The notes: generated by a model not told the origin, from the letters alone. A DNA stretch of 64,000 nt from Streptomyces specialis (GCF_001493375.1 NZ_LN929895.1:585485-649484), one strand, 5' to 3'; counted from the first letter of the stretch, positions 9,550-18,885 are shown. Program-made: numbers and translations.

Positions 9550-10095
9550 TCAGCCGAACAGCAGGGTCGGCTCCGCGAGGATGTCCCGCCCCAGCTCGCT
9601 CTTGTAGATCAGGTCGATGCTGCCGAAGCGGGCTTCGGCGTAGTCCAGGCCCAGGTCGGCTGTGGCCTTGCGGACGGCGTCCTCCGACGGGCCCTCGATC
9701 TCCAGAAAGGTATCCAGGCCCGGCCAGGTGTCCAGGTCGTACGTGATCCCGTCGAGGCGCCACTCCTCGCGGTAGTTCTGCTGGTAACGGACTTGGCGCA
9801 GGCCGGTGGCCTTCAGGAGCTCGGCGGTCTTGGCGAGGTCGTTGACCTCGATCTCGATCTCGGTCGTTCCGCCGATGTGGCTGGCATCGCTGACTTGCTT
9901 GAGGGTGAGGGTCGTCCTGCCGCCCTCGTCGCGCAGGCGCAGCCACTGCTCGCCCTGGACGGCGTCGTTCTCGAAGATCAGGCGCGTGAACAGGGTGCGG
10001 TCGAAGACCCGCTCGGCGCCCGCGTGCCGCAACTGGTCCCGCAGGGCCGACACGTCGATCGCCAGGAACTTCGCCTCGTACTCGTGCTCCGCCAT
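9550..10095 (-). CDS. CYTH-domain protein (class IV adenylyl cyclase / triphosphatase-like)
   Basis: A 181-aa protein with the CYTH signature ExExK at residues 5-9 (EYEAK). Alternating charged strands such as TEIEIEV and FLEIEG are typical of the triphosphate tunnel metalloenzyme fold. Family members include CyaB-type adenylyl cyclases, thiamine triphosphatases and inorganic triphosphatases, and the sequence alone does not decide between them. The ATG at 10095 has AAAGGAG 5 nt upstream. It lies 31 nt after the radical-SAM gene on the same strand, so the two are probably one operon. The pairing suggests a shared nucleotide or triphosphate substrate (inference). Confidence 0.85.
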   Translation of the reverse strand: MAEHEYEAKFLAIDVSALRDQLRHAGAERVFDRTLFTRLIFENDAVQGEQWLRLRDEGGRTTLTLKQVSDASHIGGTTEIEIEVNDLAKTAELLKATGLRQVRYQQNYREEWRLDGITYDLDTWPGLDTFLEIEGPSEDAVRKATADLGLDYAEARFGSIDLIYKSELGRDILAEPTLLFG

Positions 10096-10126
10096 CGTTC
10101 TCCTTTGGTTCGGGTGGGGCGGTTGT

Positions 10127-11221
10127 CTACGCGGTCAGGTCGTGGAATTCCTGCTCGCGGAGCTTCTTGATCTCGTCGCACAGGCCGCTGCCGACGAACT
10201 CTTCCACAGGCAGGCACAGGTCCATGCGCTGAATGCAGACGCCGACGTGGAAGGCGCTGGCGGGGTCGCGGTAGAGCCGGAGGCCGTAGTAACCCTCCTG
10301 GCAGTCCACGTCGTTGTTGAAGCGGCAGCCCGTACAGGTGCTGGGCAGGCGGAGCGGCCGGATGTGCTTCACCATGAGCCGGCGGCCGTTCGGGAGCCGG
10401 TAGGCGATGCGGAAGCCGGAGGAGCCGGCGATCAGGTGCACCTCTTCCGGCTCGGCGCCCAGCTCGTCCAGCAGCGTGTCGATCGCGTCGAGCGACGCGT
10501 CACCGTCGGCCAGCGAGGACAGCACGCGGACGGACAGCCTTGGCGAGTAGGTCTCCAGCAGCTGGTGGACGCGAGGGATGTGCGTGCGGTCGGGCAGGAC
10601 GACGTTGGCGCACGTGCGAAGGCCGAGGTCCAGGGACACGCGGAGAGAGGTGTTGAGCGCCTCGATCTTGGCCGCCGCGAGCGATGCCCGGCGGAACTTG
10701 GCGTTCTGCACCTGCGCCAGCTCCTCGGGGTCGGTGCCGAAGACCGAGAAGTTGACGCGCTGGAGGCCGGCCTGGACGCAGCCGGGGAGAATACGCTCGC
10801 CATTCTCGCCGTTCGAGGTGACGCTGACCGCGAAGCCCGTGTTGCCCGTCAGCGCGACGATCCTCGCCAGCTCCGGGTGCAGGGTGGGCTCGCCGCCGGT
10901 GAGATGGGCCTCGTCCAGGTCCAGGGCGTCACGCAGGCGCTCAAGGGCGCTGCGGAACGAGTCGTCGGCGCGTATGGGCGCCGCCACGAAGCGCGCCCCG
11001 TTCGTGGCCAGGTAGATCGAAACGCGGCCGGAGCGCCCGGCCGGCGTGAACGGCCCCGCAGGGCGCGCGTGGTTGTCCGCGCTGACCAGCGTGCCCTCGT
11101 TGTGGCAGAACGTGCAGGTCATGCCGCACGAGTCGATGACCTTGATGCGGAGGGTCCGGTCCGTCGAGACCCGGACCGGCACAGCACTACTGAGGCCCTG
11201 GAGGGCCCGGTGCTGGAACAC
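10127..11221 (-). CDS. Radical SAM protein (MoaA-like core)
   Basis: A 364-aa radical SAM enzyme. The [4Fe-4S] motif is C-x3-C-x2-C at residues 32, 36 and 39 (CGMTCTFC), followed by the LTGGEPTLHP SAM-binding strand and SVTSNGENGE. The C-terminal third holds more cysteines (CTGC...DC...VC...LC) that could bind a second cluster, as in MoaA and SPASM-type proteins. The reaction is unknown. GTG 11221 is preceded by AAGGAG at 10-nt spacing. It is the first gene of a probable operon with the CYTH gene, and the ATP-binding gene lies 132 nt upstream on the same strand. No peptide precursor gene is seen nearby, which makes RiPP maturation less likely. Confidence 0.88.
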   Translation of the reverse strand: MFQHRALQGLSSAVPVRVSTDRTLRIKVIDSCGMTCTFCHNEGTLVSADNHARPAGPFTPAGRSGRVSIYLATNGARFVAAPIRADDSFRSALERLRDALDLDEAHLTGGEPTLHPELARIVALTGNTGFAVSVTSNGENGERILPGCVQAGLQRVNFSVFGTDPEELAQVQNAKFRRASLAAAKIEALNTSLRVSLDLGLRTCANVVLPDRTHIPRVHQLLETYSPRLSVRVLSSLADGDASLDAIDTLLDELGAEPEEVHLIAGSSGFRIAYRLPNGRRLMVKHIRPLRLPSTCTGCRFNNDVDCQEGYYGLRLYRDPASAFHVGVCIQRMDLCLPVEEFVGSGLCDEIKKLREQEFHDLTA

Positions 11222-11353
11222 GTGACACTTACTCCTTTGCTCGTCGGCGGCACCCGGCTTCGTACCGGAGCGCCACCTGGCTGGAGCCGACCCCGCCCGG
11301 GCCAGGGGACGCCGGCGGGCAGGGTCGGCGGCTGTGGGCCACGCGGCGACCGG

Positions 11354-11842
11354 CTAGGCCGTTGCCCTCAGCGGACGGGAAATCCGGCCTGGGAGGACCG
11401 GCTCCGCGCCGTTCGCCGGGACTCGGGCCGATGCCCCGGCCGGATGCGGCTCGATCTCGAACCAGACGACCTTTCCCGCGGGGTGCGGCTCGGTGCCCCA
11501 GGCCACGGCCAGCGCCTCCACCAGGAGCAGCCCGCGCCCCGACTCGTCCTCCGCACCGGGGGCCTGGGCCCGGGGCCGTTGGCGGCTGGCGTCGGTGACC
11601 TCCACCCGCACGCGAGCACCGGTCCACCGCACGCAGACAGCGCAGGCGGCACCGGAGCCAGCCAGGGCATTGGTGACCAACTCACTTGTCAGCAGCCGCA
11701 GATCGTCCAACCGGTCCTCGGCCAGGCCGAGCCGCCAGCCGCGAACGGCCGCGGCCACCCGCCGCCTCGCGACCCCCACCGCGTCTCCGTCCGGCCGCAC
11801 GCGGAAGCCGTAAGGCGTGTGCTGAGGTAGTCGCTTTGGCAC
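11354..11842 (-). CDS. Anti-sigma-factor-like ATP-binding protein (HATPase_c)
   Basis: A 162-aa single-domain GHKL ATPase of the RsbW/SpoIIAB type that is abundant in Streptomyces. The N-box SELVTNAL, the G1-like VEVTDAS and the G2-like ESGRGLLLVEALA are all present. Such proteins bind or phosphorylate anti-anti-sigma factors, but no sigma or STAS gene is close, so the partner is unknown. GTG 11842 is the apparent start with GGAG about 11 nt upstream. It lies between the divergent XRE regulator and the radical-SAM gene and probably shares their control. Confidence 0.85.
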   Translation of the reverse strand: MPKRLPQHTPYGFRVRPDGDAVGVARRRVAAAVRGWRLGLAEDRLDDLRLLTSELVTNALAGSGAACAVCVRWTGARVRVEVTDASRQRPRAQAPGAEDESGRGLLLVEALAVAWGTEPHPAGKVVWFEIEPHPAGASARVPANGAEPVLPGRISRPLRATA

Positions 11843-12022
11843 GGCAGATCACACTCCGCTTCCCTTTCGCTGTCGCCCGGGACTCCGGTGCGGAGCTACG
11901 ACGTTCCACCGTGAGCAGCCAACTACGTAAGGTTTCATGGGGTTTCAACCCCTCGCCCGGCCCTGCGCGGAGGGTGTCCGCCGCGCTACTTTGAGCAGGA
12001 AGGCGATGATGGGGAGGCCCCG

Positions 12023-13353
12023 ATGGCTGGTCAGCCAGGAGAACCGCTGCAACACCCGCTGTCCTACGCGCGAGCGATGCTGGGAGCGGGCAAGGCGAGG
12101 TTCGCGGAGTTGGTCCGCCTGCACGGGCAGGCCCTCGGCCACAACCTGGGGACGACCCGTTCGACCGTCTTCAAGTGGGAACGCGGTGACCACGCCCCGG
12201 ACGTCATCACCCAGCTCGTCATCGCTGGCCTCCTCGGCGTCCCCGACTCCGTGCGTCGGTCGGTTCCTTGGCCCCGCTGGCTACCGGCCCGCCCGCAGAC
12301 ATCGTTTGCCACTCCGTGGACACAGGCGGCTACGCTGGAAGCCCTGACCCAACTCGCGGGGACCGGAGGGGCTTTCTCGGCGTCGGCGGCGTCACGCTCG
12401 TGGGAGTGGGCGCCCAGTGGGTGGCGGCCGACCCGGCCATCGCTGCTGCCACGTCCGGCGACACCGTCACCCACAGCATCGTCGACCGCATGGCTCAGCG
12501 GGTCGAGTCGCTGCGCGCCATGGAGGAGGAGGCTGGCGGGGGCGACTTCCTGGAGTCCGCCCGGACCGACCTCCGGCTCATCACCGGAATGCTGGAGAAC
12601 GGTCGTTACACCGAGGACATCGCCCGGCGGCTCTACACCCTGGCCGCCGAAGTCTGCTGCCTGCTCGGCTGGATGAGCTACGACGCCAGCCTCCACTCGG
12701 CCGCCCAGCAGCACTACAACGTCGGCCTGCGCGCCGCCAAGCTCGCCGGGGACGACACCCTGGGCGCCCACATCCTGTGTTTCATGGCCACCCAGGCCAC
12801 CAACCAACGCGAGCAGTCCGCCGCCGTCGGCCTGGTGGACGCCGCGGACGCCGTCCGCACCCGCGTTCCGGCCGTCATGCGCGTATCGCTCGCCGGCCAC
12901 CAGACCACCGTCTACAGCCAGGCCGGAGACAACCGCCGGGCCGCCGAAGCCCTCAACCGCGCCTTCGACGCCCTGGAACAGGTCGATGACGCCGACATCC
13001 CGCCGTATCTGCGATGGATCGGCGAAGGGCAGCTCGGCTCGACTGAGGGCCGTTACTTCCTCATCTCCGGCCAGGCCGCCCGAGCGACCGAGGCCCTCGA
13101 ACGCTCCGTCAGCCGCTCCACTCCCCGCGACCGCGCCGTCCGCTACGGCACCCTCGCCCTGGCCTACCGCCGGACCGGCGACCTGGACGGCGCCCTCGAC
13201 GCCACCCACAAGGCCGCCGACCTCATCGACCAGGGCATCCACACCCAACGCGGTATCGAACGCCTCCACGAGGTCCGCACCGCCATCGCCACCCACCGCT
13301 CCGAACCACGCGTCCGCGAAGCGATGGAACGCATCACGACGCTGGCGGCGTAG
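12023..13353 (+). pseudogene. XRE-type regulator with TPR-like C-terminus, frameshifted
   Basis: The N-terminal 110 residues carry a helix-turn-helix (ARFAELVRLHGQALGHNLGTTRSTVFKWERG). The C-terminal part from about 12361 (DRRGFLGVGG...) is a helical repeat region of TPR-like spacing ending ...AMERITTLAA at 13353. The two halves are one base apart; an extra G in the run at 12357-12361 would give LAGDRRGFLGVGG, a junction expected for this family of Streptomyces regulators. It is divergent from the ATP-binding/radical-SAM/CYTH genes and probably controls them (inference). The DRRGFLGVGG segment resembles a twin-arginine-like hydrophobic stretch common to these regulators, not necessarily an export signal. 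Confidence 0.75.
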
Positions 13354-13581
13354 CGCGCTGCGATGGCACGGTGAGGGGCAGCCTCATGCCATACGAGGGG
13401 ACGGCAGCGGCCGCGGTCGGGTCGGTTGCCTGCTGCTGGAGAACGCGGTACACGACGCCGGCCTCGGGCACGACGTCCAGGCCGCCGGAGCCCATGCTGG
13501 TGCTCCGGATGCGGCGGGCGATCCGAGCGGCACCACATCGGCAGTGATACGGCTGCGGACGACCGTCACCGGGCCGCTCAC
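13334..13581 (-). pseudogene. Possible small gene of unknown function, frameshifted
   Basis: On the minus strand MSGPVTVVRSRITADVVPLGSP (from 13581) and, one frame away, GLDVVPEAGVVYRVLQQQ...PSYGMRLPLTV ending at 13334 look protein-like and could be two parts of one small protein with a frame break near 13490. It converges on the XRE regulator and overlaps its end by 20 nt. No family is recognised. The remaining sequence up to 13819 shows no convincing gene. Confidence 0.25.
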
Positions 13582-13819
13582 CGAATGCGGACCGCTGGCT
13601 GCGGCACCGTGCTGCCGCGCGGCCTCGGGACATCAACCCAGTCCGACCGCTCCGCCCCCCCGTTCAAGTTGAAGGTACATCAGGAATGCTTCCGGCGCCT
13701 CTTCGAATGCGCTTCACCGGACCTGGGTATGCCTGGAATGCATAAGGCAGGTGCGGAGCACGCTCAGAGGAGCATTACGCCTCTCATCGCCCGCACGGAC
13801 CTAGCTCCCCTTTTACCTG

Positions 13820-15031
13820 CTACGGCAAGCGAAGTTCTTCGTCTAGTGGCACGGTCGAGGGAGGGAGTGTCGTGATCAGTAGTTCCTCGGCGGATCTCTT
13901 GCCAGAGCGCCCAGCTGCCGAGTAGCGCGTAGAGACCAGCCGCTTACTAATCCGCCACTGGCGTACGCCGAGAGTATCGCGATCAACCTCTGACGGAGTC
14001 ATTCTGGTTTGTGCATAAAGCCATTTGCTCTGCATGAGTATGGGATGATCATCATAGCTGAGTAGCCAACGGAACTGTGCCTTCGTCCGGAGGTAGCCCG
14101 CGAGGCCGAGATGGAGTGCATCAGCACTCGCACGGGAGGAGGCGCCACGTCCATCGCCGCCGTAGCCGCCACGAGGGTCGAACGAGGTTCGGTATAGGAG
14201 GGAAGATTTTTCAATGTATGGAGGGTCGAGATATGCGACGACACGAGAAGGCAAGAGCTGCGGGTAGTGCTCGGGAACGTCGTCAAGCGTCTGCCGCCAA
14301 TCCTTGCACCACACGTCTACTAGACGCCCGATGTCGTAAAGATGACCGATGTACCTAAGCCGCTCGGCGAGTGCGTCTGGATTCCAGCGGCATCCGATCG
14401 GGTAGTTGCTTGCCTGAGTGCGTCCGCCAATAGGGCCGGCCTTACCATGCAAGATTCCCGAAAAGGTAGTGCGGTTGAGAAATAGACATTGCGTGGCTAC
14501 ACTTAGGCGACGACTGCGTGCAGTCATCTCTGGGCGCGGGGTCCACTCACGCCAGTAATCCCATCGTTTCACGGCCAATGCTCCACCATCGCGAACATAC
14601 CTCTTCCATTCCTCGTACATTCGGTCGACGAGCTGCTCGGTATCAGCAGCGGCCGCTTGCCAAAATGCTGTGACGAGGGGGTCGGCATCTGCGAGCAGGA
14701 TGCGGTCGACGACTCCCTCGCCAATGGCGCGCAGTGATGCCGATGCGCCGCCGGCGAAGGGCTCGACAAGAAGATTCACCTCGGGAACTTCGCGAGATCG
14801 CTTGGCTGAAGTAATCACTCGAGAAATTACGGGGGCTAGCGACGATTTTGCGCCTGGGTAGCGCAAGGGAGACTGCCAACGACCGCTGGAGAGCGCATGG
14901 GAGATGGGCTCAAGCTGCTGGAGCAAGGGACGAGTCTGGGTATGGATGGCCTCGTCGATGCCGAGAGAAGTGGCAATCCGGGCAGGGCCGCTTGCGGGGG
15001 TAGTAGTCACTGACGAGGTCACAGAAGTCAC
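13820..15031 (-). CDS. D12-class DNA adenine N6-methyltransferase
   Basis: A 403-aa Dam-like (D12 class) adenine methyltransferase. Visible motifs are LRYPGAKSSLAP (SAM-binding FxGxK region), EPFAGGASASL (motif I), DADPLVTAFW, LNRTTFSGILHG, and the catalytic DPPY in YLDPPYIEKS. It would methylate adenine at a specific DNA site. It is the third gene of a co-directional set with HerA and NurA-like genes, 46 nt after the latter, which suggests self/non-self marking. GTG 15031 is used, though another GTG nine nt further in is possible and neither has a strong ribosome site. Its base composition is less G+C-rich than the surrounding chromosome. Confidence 0.88.
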   Translation of the reverse strand: MTSVTSSVTTTPASGPARIATSLGIDEAIHTQTRPLLQQLEPISHALSSGRWQSPLRYPGAKSSLAPVISRVITSAKRSREVPEVNLLVEPFAGGASASLRAIGEGVVDRILLADADPLVTAFWQAAAADTEQLVDRMYEEWKRYVRDGGALAVKRWDYWREWTPRPEMTARSRRLSVATQCLFLNRTTFSGILHGKAGPIGGRTQASNYPIGCRWNPDALAERLRYIGHLYDIGRLVDVWCKDWRQTLDDVPEHYPQLLPSRVVAYLDPPYIEKSSLLYRTSFDPRGGYGGDGRGASSRASADALHLGLAGYLRTKAQFRWLLSYDDHPILMQSKWLYAQTRMTPSEVDRDTLGVRQWRISKRLVSTRYSAAGRSGKRSAEELLITTLPPSTVPLDEELRLP

Positions 15032-15077
15032 CGTCCCATCTTGCCGGATCTGTGAGTGATCCGGAACATGATCGGGG

Positions 15078-16490
15078 CTACCCCTTAAAGTACGTTGGTG
15101 GTTGCACCGCCTGGAGGTCAGGTTTCAGGCCAGGGATGTTCTGCTGCGCCATCATCGTCAAGACGGAGCGCCCCACACCTAGAGGCAGCGCCGCCGCCGA
15201 GTGTGCTAGGGCGATGGGCACGACAGCATGCTGGTACATGCGAGTCCTGAGCGAGTCGAGAATCTCACATATCAGTCGAAGTGTCGGATATGCCTCCCAG
15301 CCCTCGACCTCAGGGCTGCCGCCGTCGTACGGTGATAGACCCGCTGCGGGGAGAACCGTGATGACCAGCGGATCGCCGGTTCGAGTGCGGTAGATGAACC
15401 GGCGTCCATAGAACTCATCCACGCCATAGTGATTGTTCTCGGGACGTCCCGAAATTTTGTTGATGTAGGCGTTGGTAAGCCGCATGACGTGACCTGGCGG
15501 GATTAAATCCTTGATCAACTCTGCATGTTCGACGAATGCACCCGACTTCTCGATGCCTACGACAAGAGGCGCGACGAGGTCGCGTTTGAGGCACCAAGTA
15601 CTCAGGTCGCCGAGGTGTTCCTCGAACCTTCGCTTAAGCGGGGCAAGCGGACCGAATAGCGCCAGCGGGCCATCAGTGATGAAGAGGGTATGCTGCAGAA
15701 CTTCTGGTGCAGTGTCGGCGAAGAAATTCAGGTAGCATATGGACATCAATCGCTCGGCGACGGTCATGACGCGACCGAGCGGAGTGAAGTTCGAGCCCTC
15801 GACGTTGTATTCTTCGTGAGTGCGCAGAATGTCAGCGAGGTACAGGCGCGCGTGGCATGATGGGCACGAGCCACCCTCCTTGCCCGCCGCAAGCGTGAAT
15901 TTGGCGTTCGCCTTCTGGCCGCATGCCGGACAGACACGGAGATTGATACTAGTTGCGGCATTGCCGCGAGTTCCGTGGAGCGCTAGAAGCCCGTCTGCGA
16001 GGGTCATTTCGGTACTGGAATCAAAACGCGAATTGTGAAGAAAATCTTCGAGCTCGGTTCGCCATGTTTCCACGCCACTCATGCCGGGACGGGTGAGCTG
16101 AGATCCCGGCAGAGCAACGTCGAAGGCATATTCAGAGTGGGACTTGCGAACCTCACGCGGGTCGATATGCTTCACTCGTGAAAGCTGGCGAAAGACGTCA
16201 AGCCGTACCACCGAGCCGGCTACCCGGAGATATCCAACCTTCACAGTCGGGTGGTCGCGAGTAGTGTCCACCTCGGTATCCGACCCGTCGACCGTGATGG
16301 AGAAATCGACTTCGTCGATGTTGCCCACAAGCGGTAGTTCCCCGAGAGGCAAGCACAGCTCGGAGATGCTGGCCTTCCCGCTGGGCCGGGCGCTGGCGAT
16401 GGTCCAGCGTTGAAGGGCAGCCTTGACCGCCTCGTTCTTCACCGTCTCCACGTGCCCAAGCCTGGAGGCCTTTTCACCCTCATAGGGCAC
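15078..16490 (-). CDS. NurA-like nuclease with zinc-ribbon insert
   Basis: A 470-aa protein that looks like a NurA-family nuclease. An acidic strand FITDGPLALFG and a later VVGIEKSGAFVEH fit NurA metal-binding motifs, and the C-terminal HYGVDEFYGRRFIYRT is also family-like. A zinc ribbon C-x2-C...C-x2-C (CPACGQ...CPSCHA, about residues 190-220) is inserted before the nuclease core, where classical archaeal NurA has none. It starts with GTG 16490, three nt after the HerA stop, so the two are tightly coupled, as expected for a HerA-NurA end-resection machine. Assignment rests on motifs and on the HerA neighbour, so moderate certainty. Confidence 0.68.
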   Translation of the reverse strand: MPYEGEKASRLGHVETVKNEAVKAALQRWTIASARPSGKASISELCLPLGELPLVGNIDEVDFSITVDGSDTEVDTTRDHPTVKVGYLRVAGSVVRLDVFRQLSRVKHIDPREVRKSHSEYAFDVALPGSQLTRPGMSGVETWRTELEDFLHNSRFDSSTEMTLADGLLALHGTRGNAATSINLRVCPACGQKANAKFTLAAGKEGGSCPSCHARLYLADILRTHEEYNVEGSNFTPLGRVMTVAERLMSICYLNFFADTAPEVLQHTLFITDGPLALFGPLAPLKRRFEEHLGDLSTWCLKRDLVAPLVVGIEKSGAFVEHAELIKDLIPPGHVMRLTNAYINKISGRPENNHYGVDEFYGRRFIYRTRTGDPLVITVLPAAGLSPYDGGSPEVEGWEAYPTLRLICEILDSLRTRMYQHAVVPIALAHSAAALPLGVGRSVLTMMAQQNIPGLKPDLQAVQPPTYFKG

Positions 16491-16493
16491 GAG

Positions 16494-18500
16494 TTACTCA
16501 TCTCCGATCGTGACGTCGATGCTCGCCAGCCCAGCGGCTTTTCGGGCCCTGTTGACCATATCGTGATCGAATTTGGCGATCTGCACCGGGACGATGTACT
16601 TTCCTGAATAGGTCTTCATCCGCGCGAAGCCGACATCCTCGGCTCGCATGATGCTCGGAGCCCAAACTTTGAAATCATAGTAATGCGACAACTCGCGTGT
16701 TTCGTGATCGGAGTTGAGGTGGGCGATCAGCCAGTTCGAGGTGTTGGAAAGCATGCGCTTGTCGACGGATGTCACTTCCTGCGTTGCGTAGATCAGCCCC
16801 ATCCGGTACTTCGCTGCTTCCTTCGAAATGCGGACCCAGGGGTCGTCAGCCACCTCGCGTCCACCACGCTCGAAGAGGTTGTGCGCCTCTTCGACGATGA
16901 TCTGCATCTCGATCGGATCGTGGTCGGCACGGAACCGCTCGCCCGCCTTGTTCAATAGGTGCGTGACGATGCGTTCGGACATAACCTTGACCACTTTTTC
17001 ATTCCCGCTGGAGAGGTCGACGATCGCGAGTCGACCCGCCTGCATGTCGCCCCACAAATGGTCACCAACATCGCCGGCAGATTGAGGGCCATGGAAGGGG
17101 CGTATACTTCGAATGGCTGCGGTCACACCCGTGTAATTGTACACATTCCAGATCGCGCTGAAGTGGCAATTCTTGGTGTCGTGCCATTTTCGGAAGTCAC
17201 TTTCCCGCTCTCCCACCCACTCGGCGAGTGCAAGTGCTCCTGCAGGGCCGATTACACGATAGGCTCCCGCTCGGCCAGCCTCTGCCACAGCTCCAGGATG
17301 GGCGCTCATGAACTCTGTCATCGGGCCTGACTCGGCCGCGATCACGAGAGGTTGCGGCAAACTATTCGCCTCGAATCCACATTTGGCCAGAAGACCGTAG
17401 AACGCAACCGCCGCCCAACCCCAGCGGCTGTATCGGCTACGATCGGTCCGGTCGGGCTCAGAGAGCATGGCCGACCGGAAGCTTTTCCCGTAGTTGGTGT
17501 CTACCGGCGCGGTCGCCTCGCTGACTAGGCTCCAAGCCGCTTCCAGTACTTCGCGGTCATAGAAGTTAATGCGAAGAGGTTTCTCGCGACTATCGATCTC
17601 GCTGGGCTCCATTTTGTAAATTCGTACCGTCTGCTCATTGTCACCGAGAAGGCGAAGGCCTGTCCGATCCTGCTTATTGACATTCGCGTACTCGCCTTGG
17701 GGGTCGAAGATGAGCTGCCCAATGGATCGATTGTGTTCCGAGCCGTACCGATGGACTGCGGTAACTAGGGTCTTGATGGTATTAGATTTTCCAGTTCGGG
17801 TCATGCCGAAGACGGCAGTTTTTCGTCCAATGAAGTCAGAGACATTAATGCGGACTTCTGCCTGATCGGTGCCGGCGATCAGGGCTTTACGGCGCGTGGC
17901 AGCGAATCGCACCTTTCCAATTGCTAGGGCGTCCTTCTTGTGCGTAGGCTCGGGGTAGGACGCTAGCCATGACAATACGTCAGTTGACGGTAGGAAGACT
18001 TGGTAGCGCGCAGAAACAACCACATTATCGATGTCTGCCCCGTACTTGATCGGGGCATCGCGGGTGTCGGTCTCAGTATAGAAAGTGCCCAGAACCTCGC
18101 AGTCGAAGGCCGACTGCTGAAGTTCATTTCGTGTGAGCACGTCCGTGACATCGTCAAATCCGACTCCTGATGCGCCAGCGTCGCGGACGACCGCCAGGCG
18201 CGTCTGGATTAGCTCCGCTTCGTTGGGGAGGGGCGCGGTACCGCGGACCCGCAGTAGGATCACCTCCTGATCTTCAAGAACGAAACCTGAAGTCGTGTTC
18301 TCGCCTGCGACTGCTAGGAGGAATCCTCCTCTGGGAACCCCTCCGGCCTCCTTCTTCTTGAAGTCATCGGTCAGCACCACGGCCGAGTCGTAGTCGAGTC
18401 GGTAGATGCCCCCAACTGGCACGCAGCCCTTGTTGACCAACGCAGTCAGCGGCTTCTTGAGCCCAACTGACTGTGAGAGCCCCTCAGTGATACTCAACAC
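16494..18500 (-). CDS. HerA-like hexameric DNA translocase/ATPase
   Basis: A 668-aa HerA/FtsK-superfamily ATPase. The N-terminal 230 residues form a HAS-barrel-like region. The P-loop is GMTRTGKSNTIKTL, followed by LIFDPQGEY, Walker B MQIIVEEAHNLF, and IYATQEVTSVDKRMLSNTSNW in the C-terminal half, all characteristic of HerA. In archaea HerA pumps DNA to NurA; in bacteria HerA pairs with SIR2 or DUF4297 nucleases in phage defence. GTG 18500 is chosen because AGAGGAG lies 6 nt upstream, although the frame is open to 18707. First gene of the HerA - NurA - methyltransferase operon at the right end of the tRNA-Thr element. Confidence 0.88.
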   Translation of the reverse strand: MLSITEGLSQSVGLKKPLTALVNKGCVPVGGIYRLDYDSAVVLTDDFKKKEAGGVPRGGFLLAVAGENTTSGFVLEDQEVILLRVRGTAPLPNEAELIQTRLAVVRDAGASGVGFDDVTDVLTRNELQQSAFDCEVLGTFYTETDTRDAPIKYGADIDNVVVSARYQVFLPSTDVLSWLASYPEPTHKKDALAIGKVRFAATRRKALIAGTDQAEVRINVSDFIGRKTAVFGMTRTGKSNTIKTLVTAVHRYGSEHNRSIGQLIFDPQGEYANVNKQDRTGLRLLGDNEQTVRIYKMEPSEIDSREKPLRINFYDREVLEAAWSLVSEATAPVDTNYGKSFRSAMLSEPDRTDRSRYSRWGWAAVAFYGLLAKCGFEANSLPQPLVIAAESGPMTEFMSAHPGAVAEAGRAGAYRVIGPAGALALAEWVGERESDFRKWHDTKNCHFSAIWNVYNYTGVTAAIRSIRPFHGPQSAGDVGDHLWGDMQAGRLAIVDLSSGNEKVVKVMSERIVTHLLNKAGERFRADHDPIEMQIIVEEAHNLFERGGREVADDPWVRISKEAAKYRMGLIYATQEVTSVDKRMLSNTSNWLIAHLNSDHETRELSHYYDFKVWAPSIMRAEDVGFARMKTYSGKYIVPVQIAKFDHDMVNRARKAAGLASIDVTIGDE

Positions 18501-18885
18501 GCATCGCTCCTCTGCCAGGCGCCGACAACCCGGCGCGCCCGCTTGGTGGTTGTGGTCCGGGGTCCTCCGGGACGTTACACGTGGCCGCTGACAAGTGTGA
18601 TGCCTTCGGGGGATGTTGGCGGGCAAGTCTCGACGAGCTGTCGCCCTGGTCGGCATGCTGCCGCCGAGTACGCTTGATCGGTCCCGGCTGCCCGGCTCGG
18701 GAGGCAAGGGCGTCGTCTACAAGGGAACGGAAGATCAGCAACCCGGCGCTGCGTGAGCGACGCGCGAGCGGACACGATGGCACGGAGCGGATCAGAGGTG
18801 CGCGGACGAAGGCCCCACGTTCCTGATCAGCGGAAACGATAACAAGCGGGTACCAGCGAGTACGACGTGGAACGACTACGTAGGG
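18501..18885. other. Promoter-side spacer of the HerA operon, no gene seen
   Basis: The 385 nt between the HerA start and the right repeat contain no convincing gene. They must hold the promoter of the minus-strand HerA operon and the right arm of the integration site; no clear promoter or inverted repeat was recognised. Confidence 0.5.

Noticed and set aside
10127..11221. Radical SAM protein as a prokaryotic viperin or a RiPP maturase
   Set aside because: The motif CGMTCTFC and the extra C-terminal cysteines are more MoaA/SPASM-like than viperin-like, and no precursor peptide gene is nearby.
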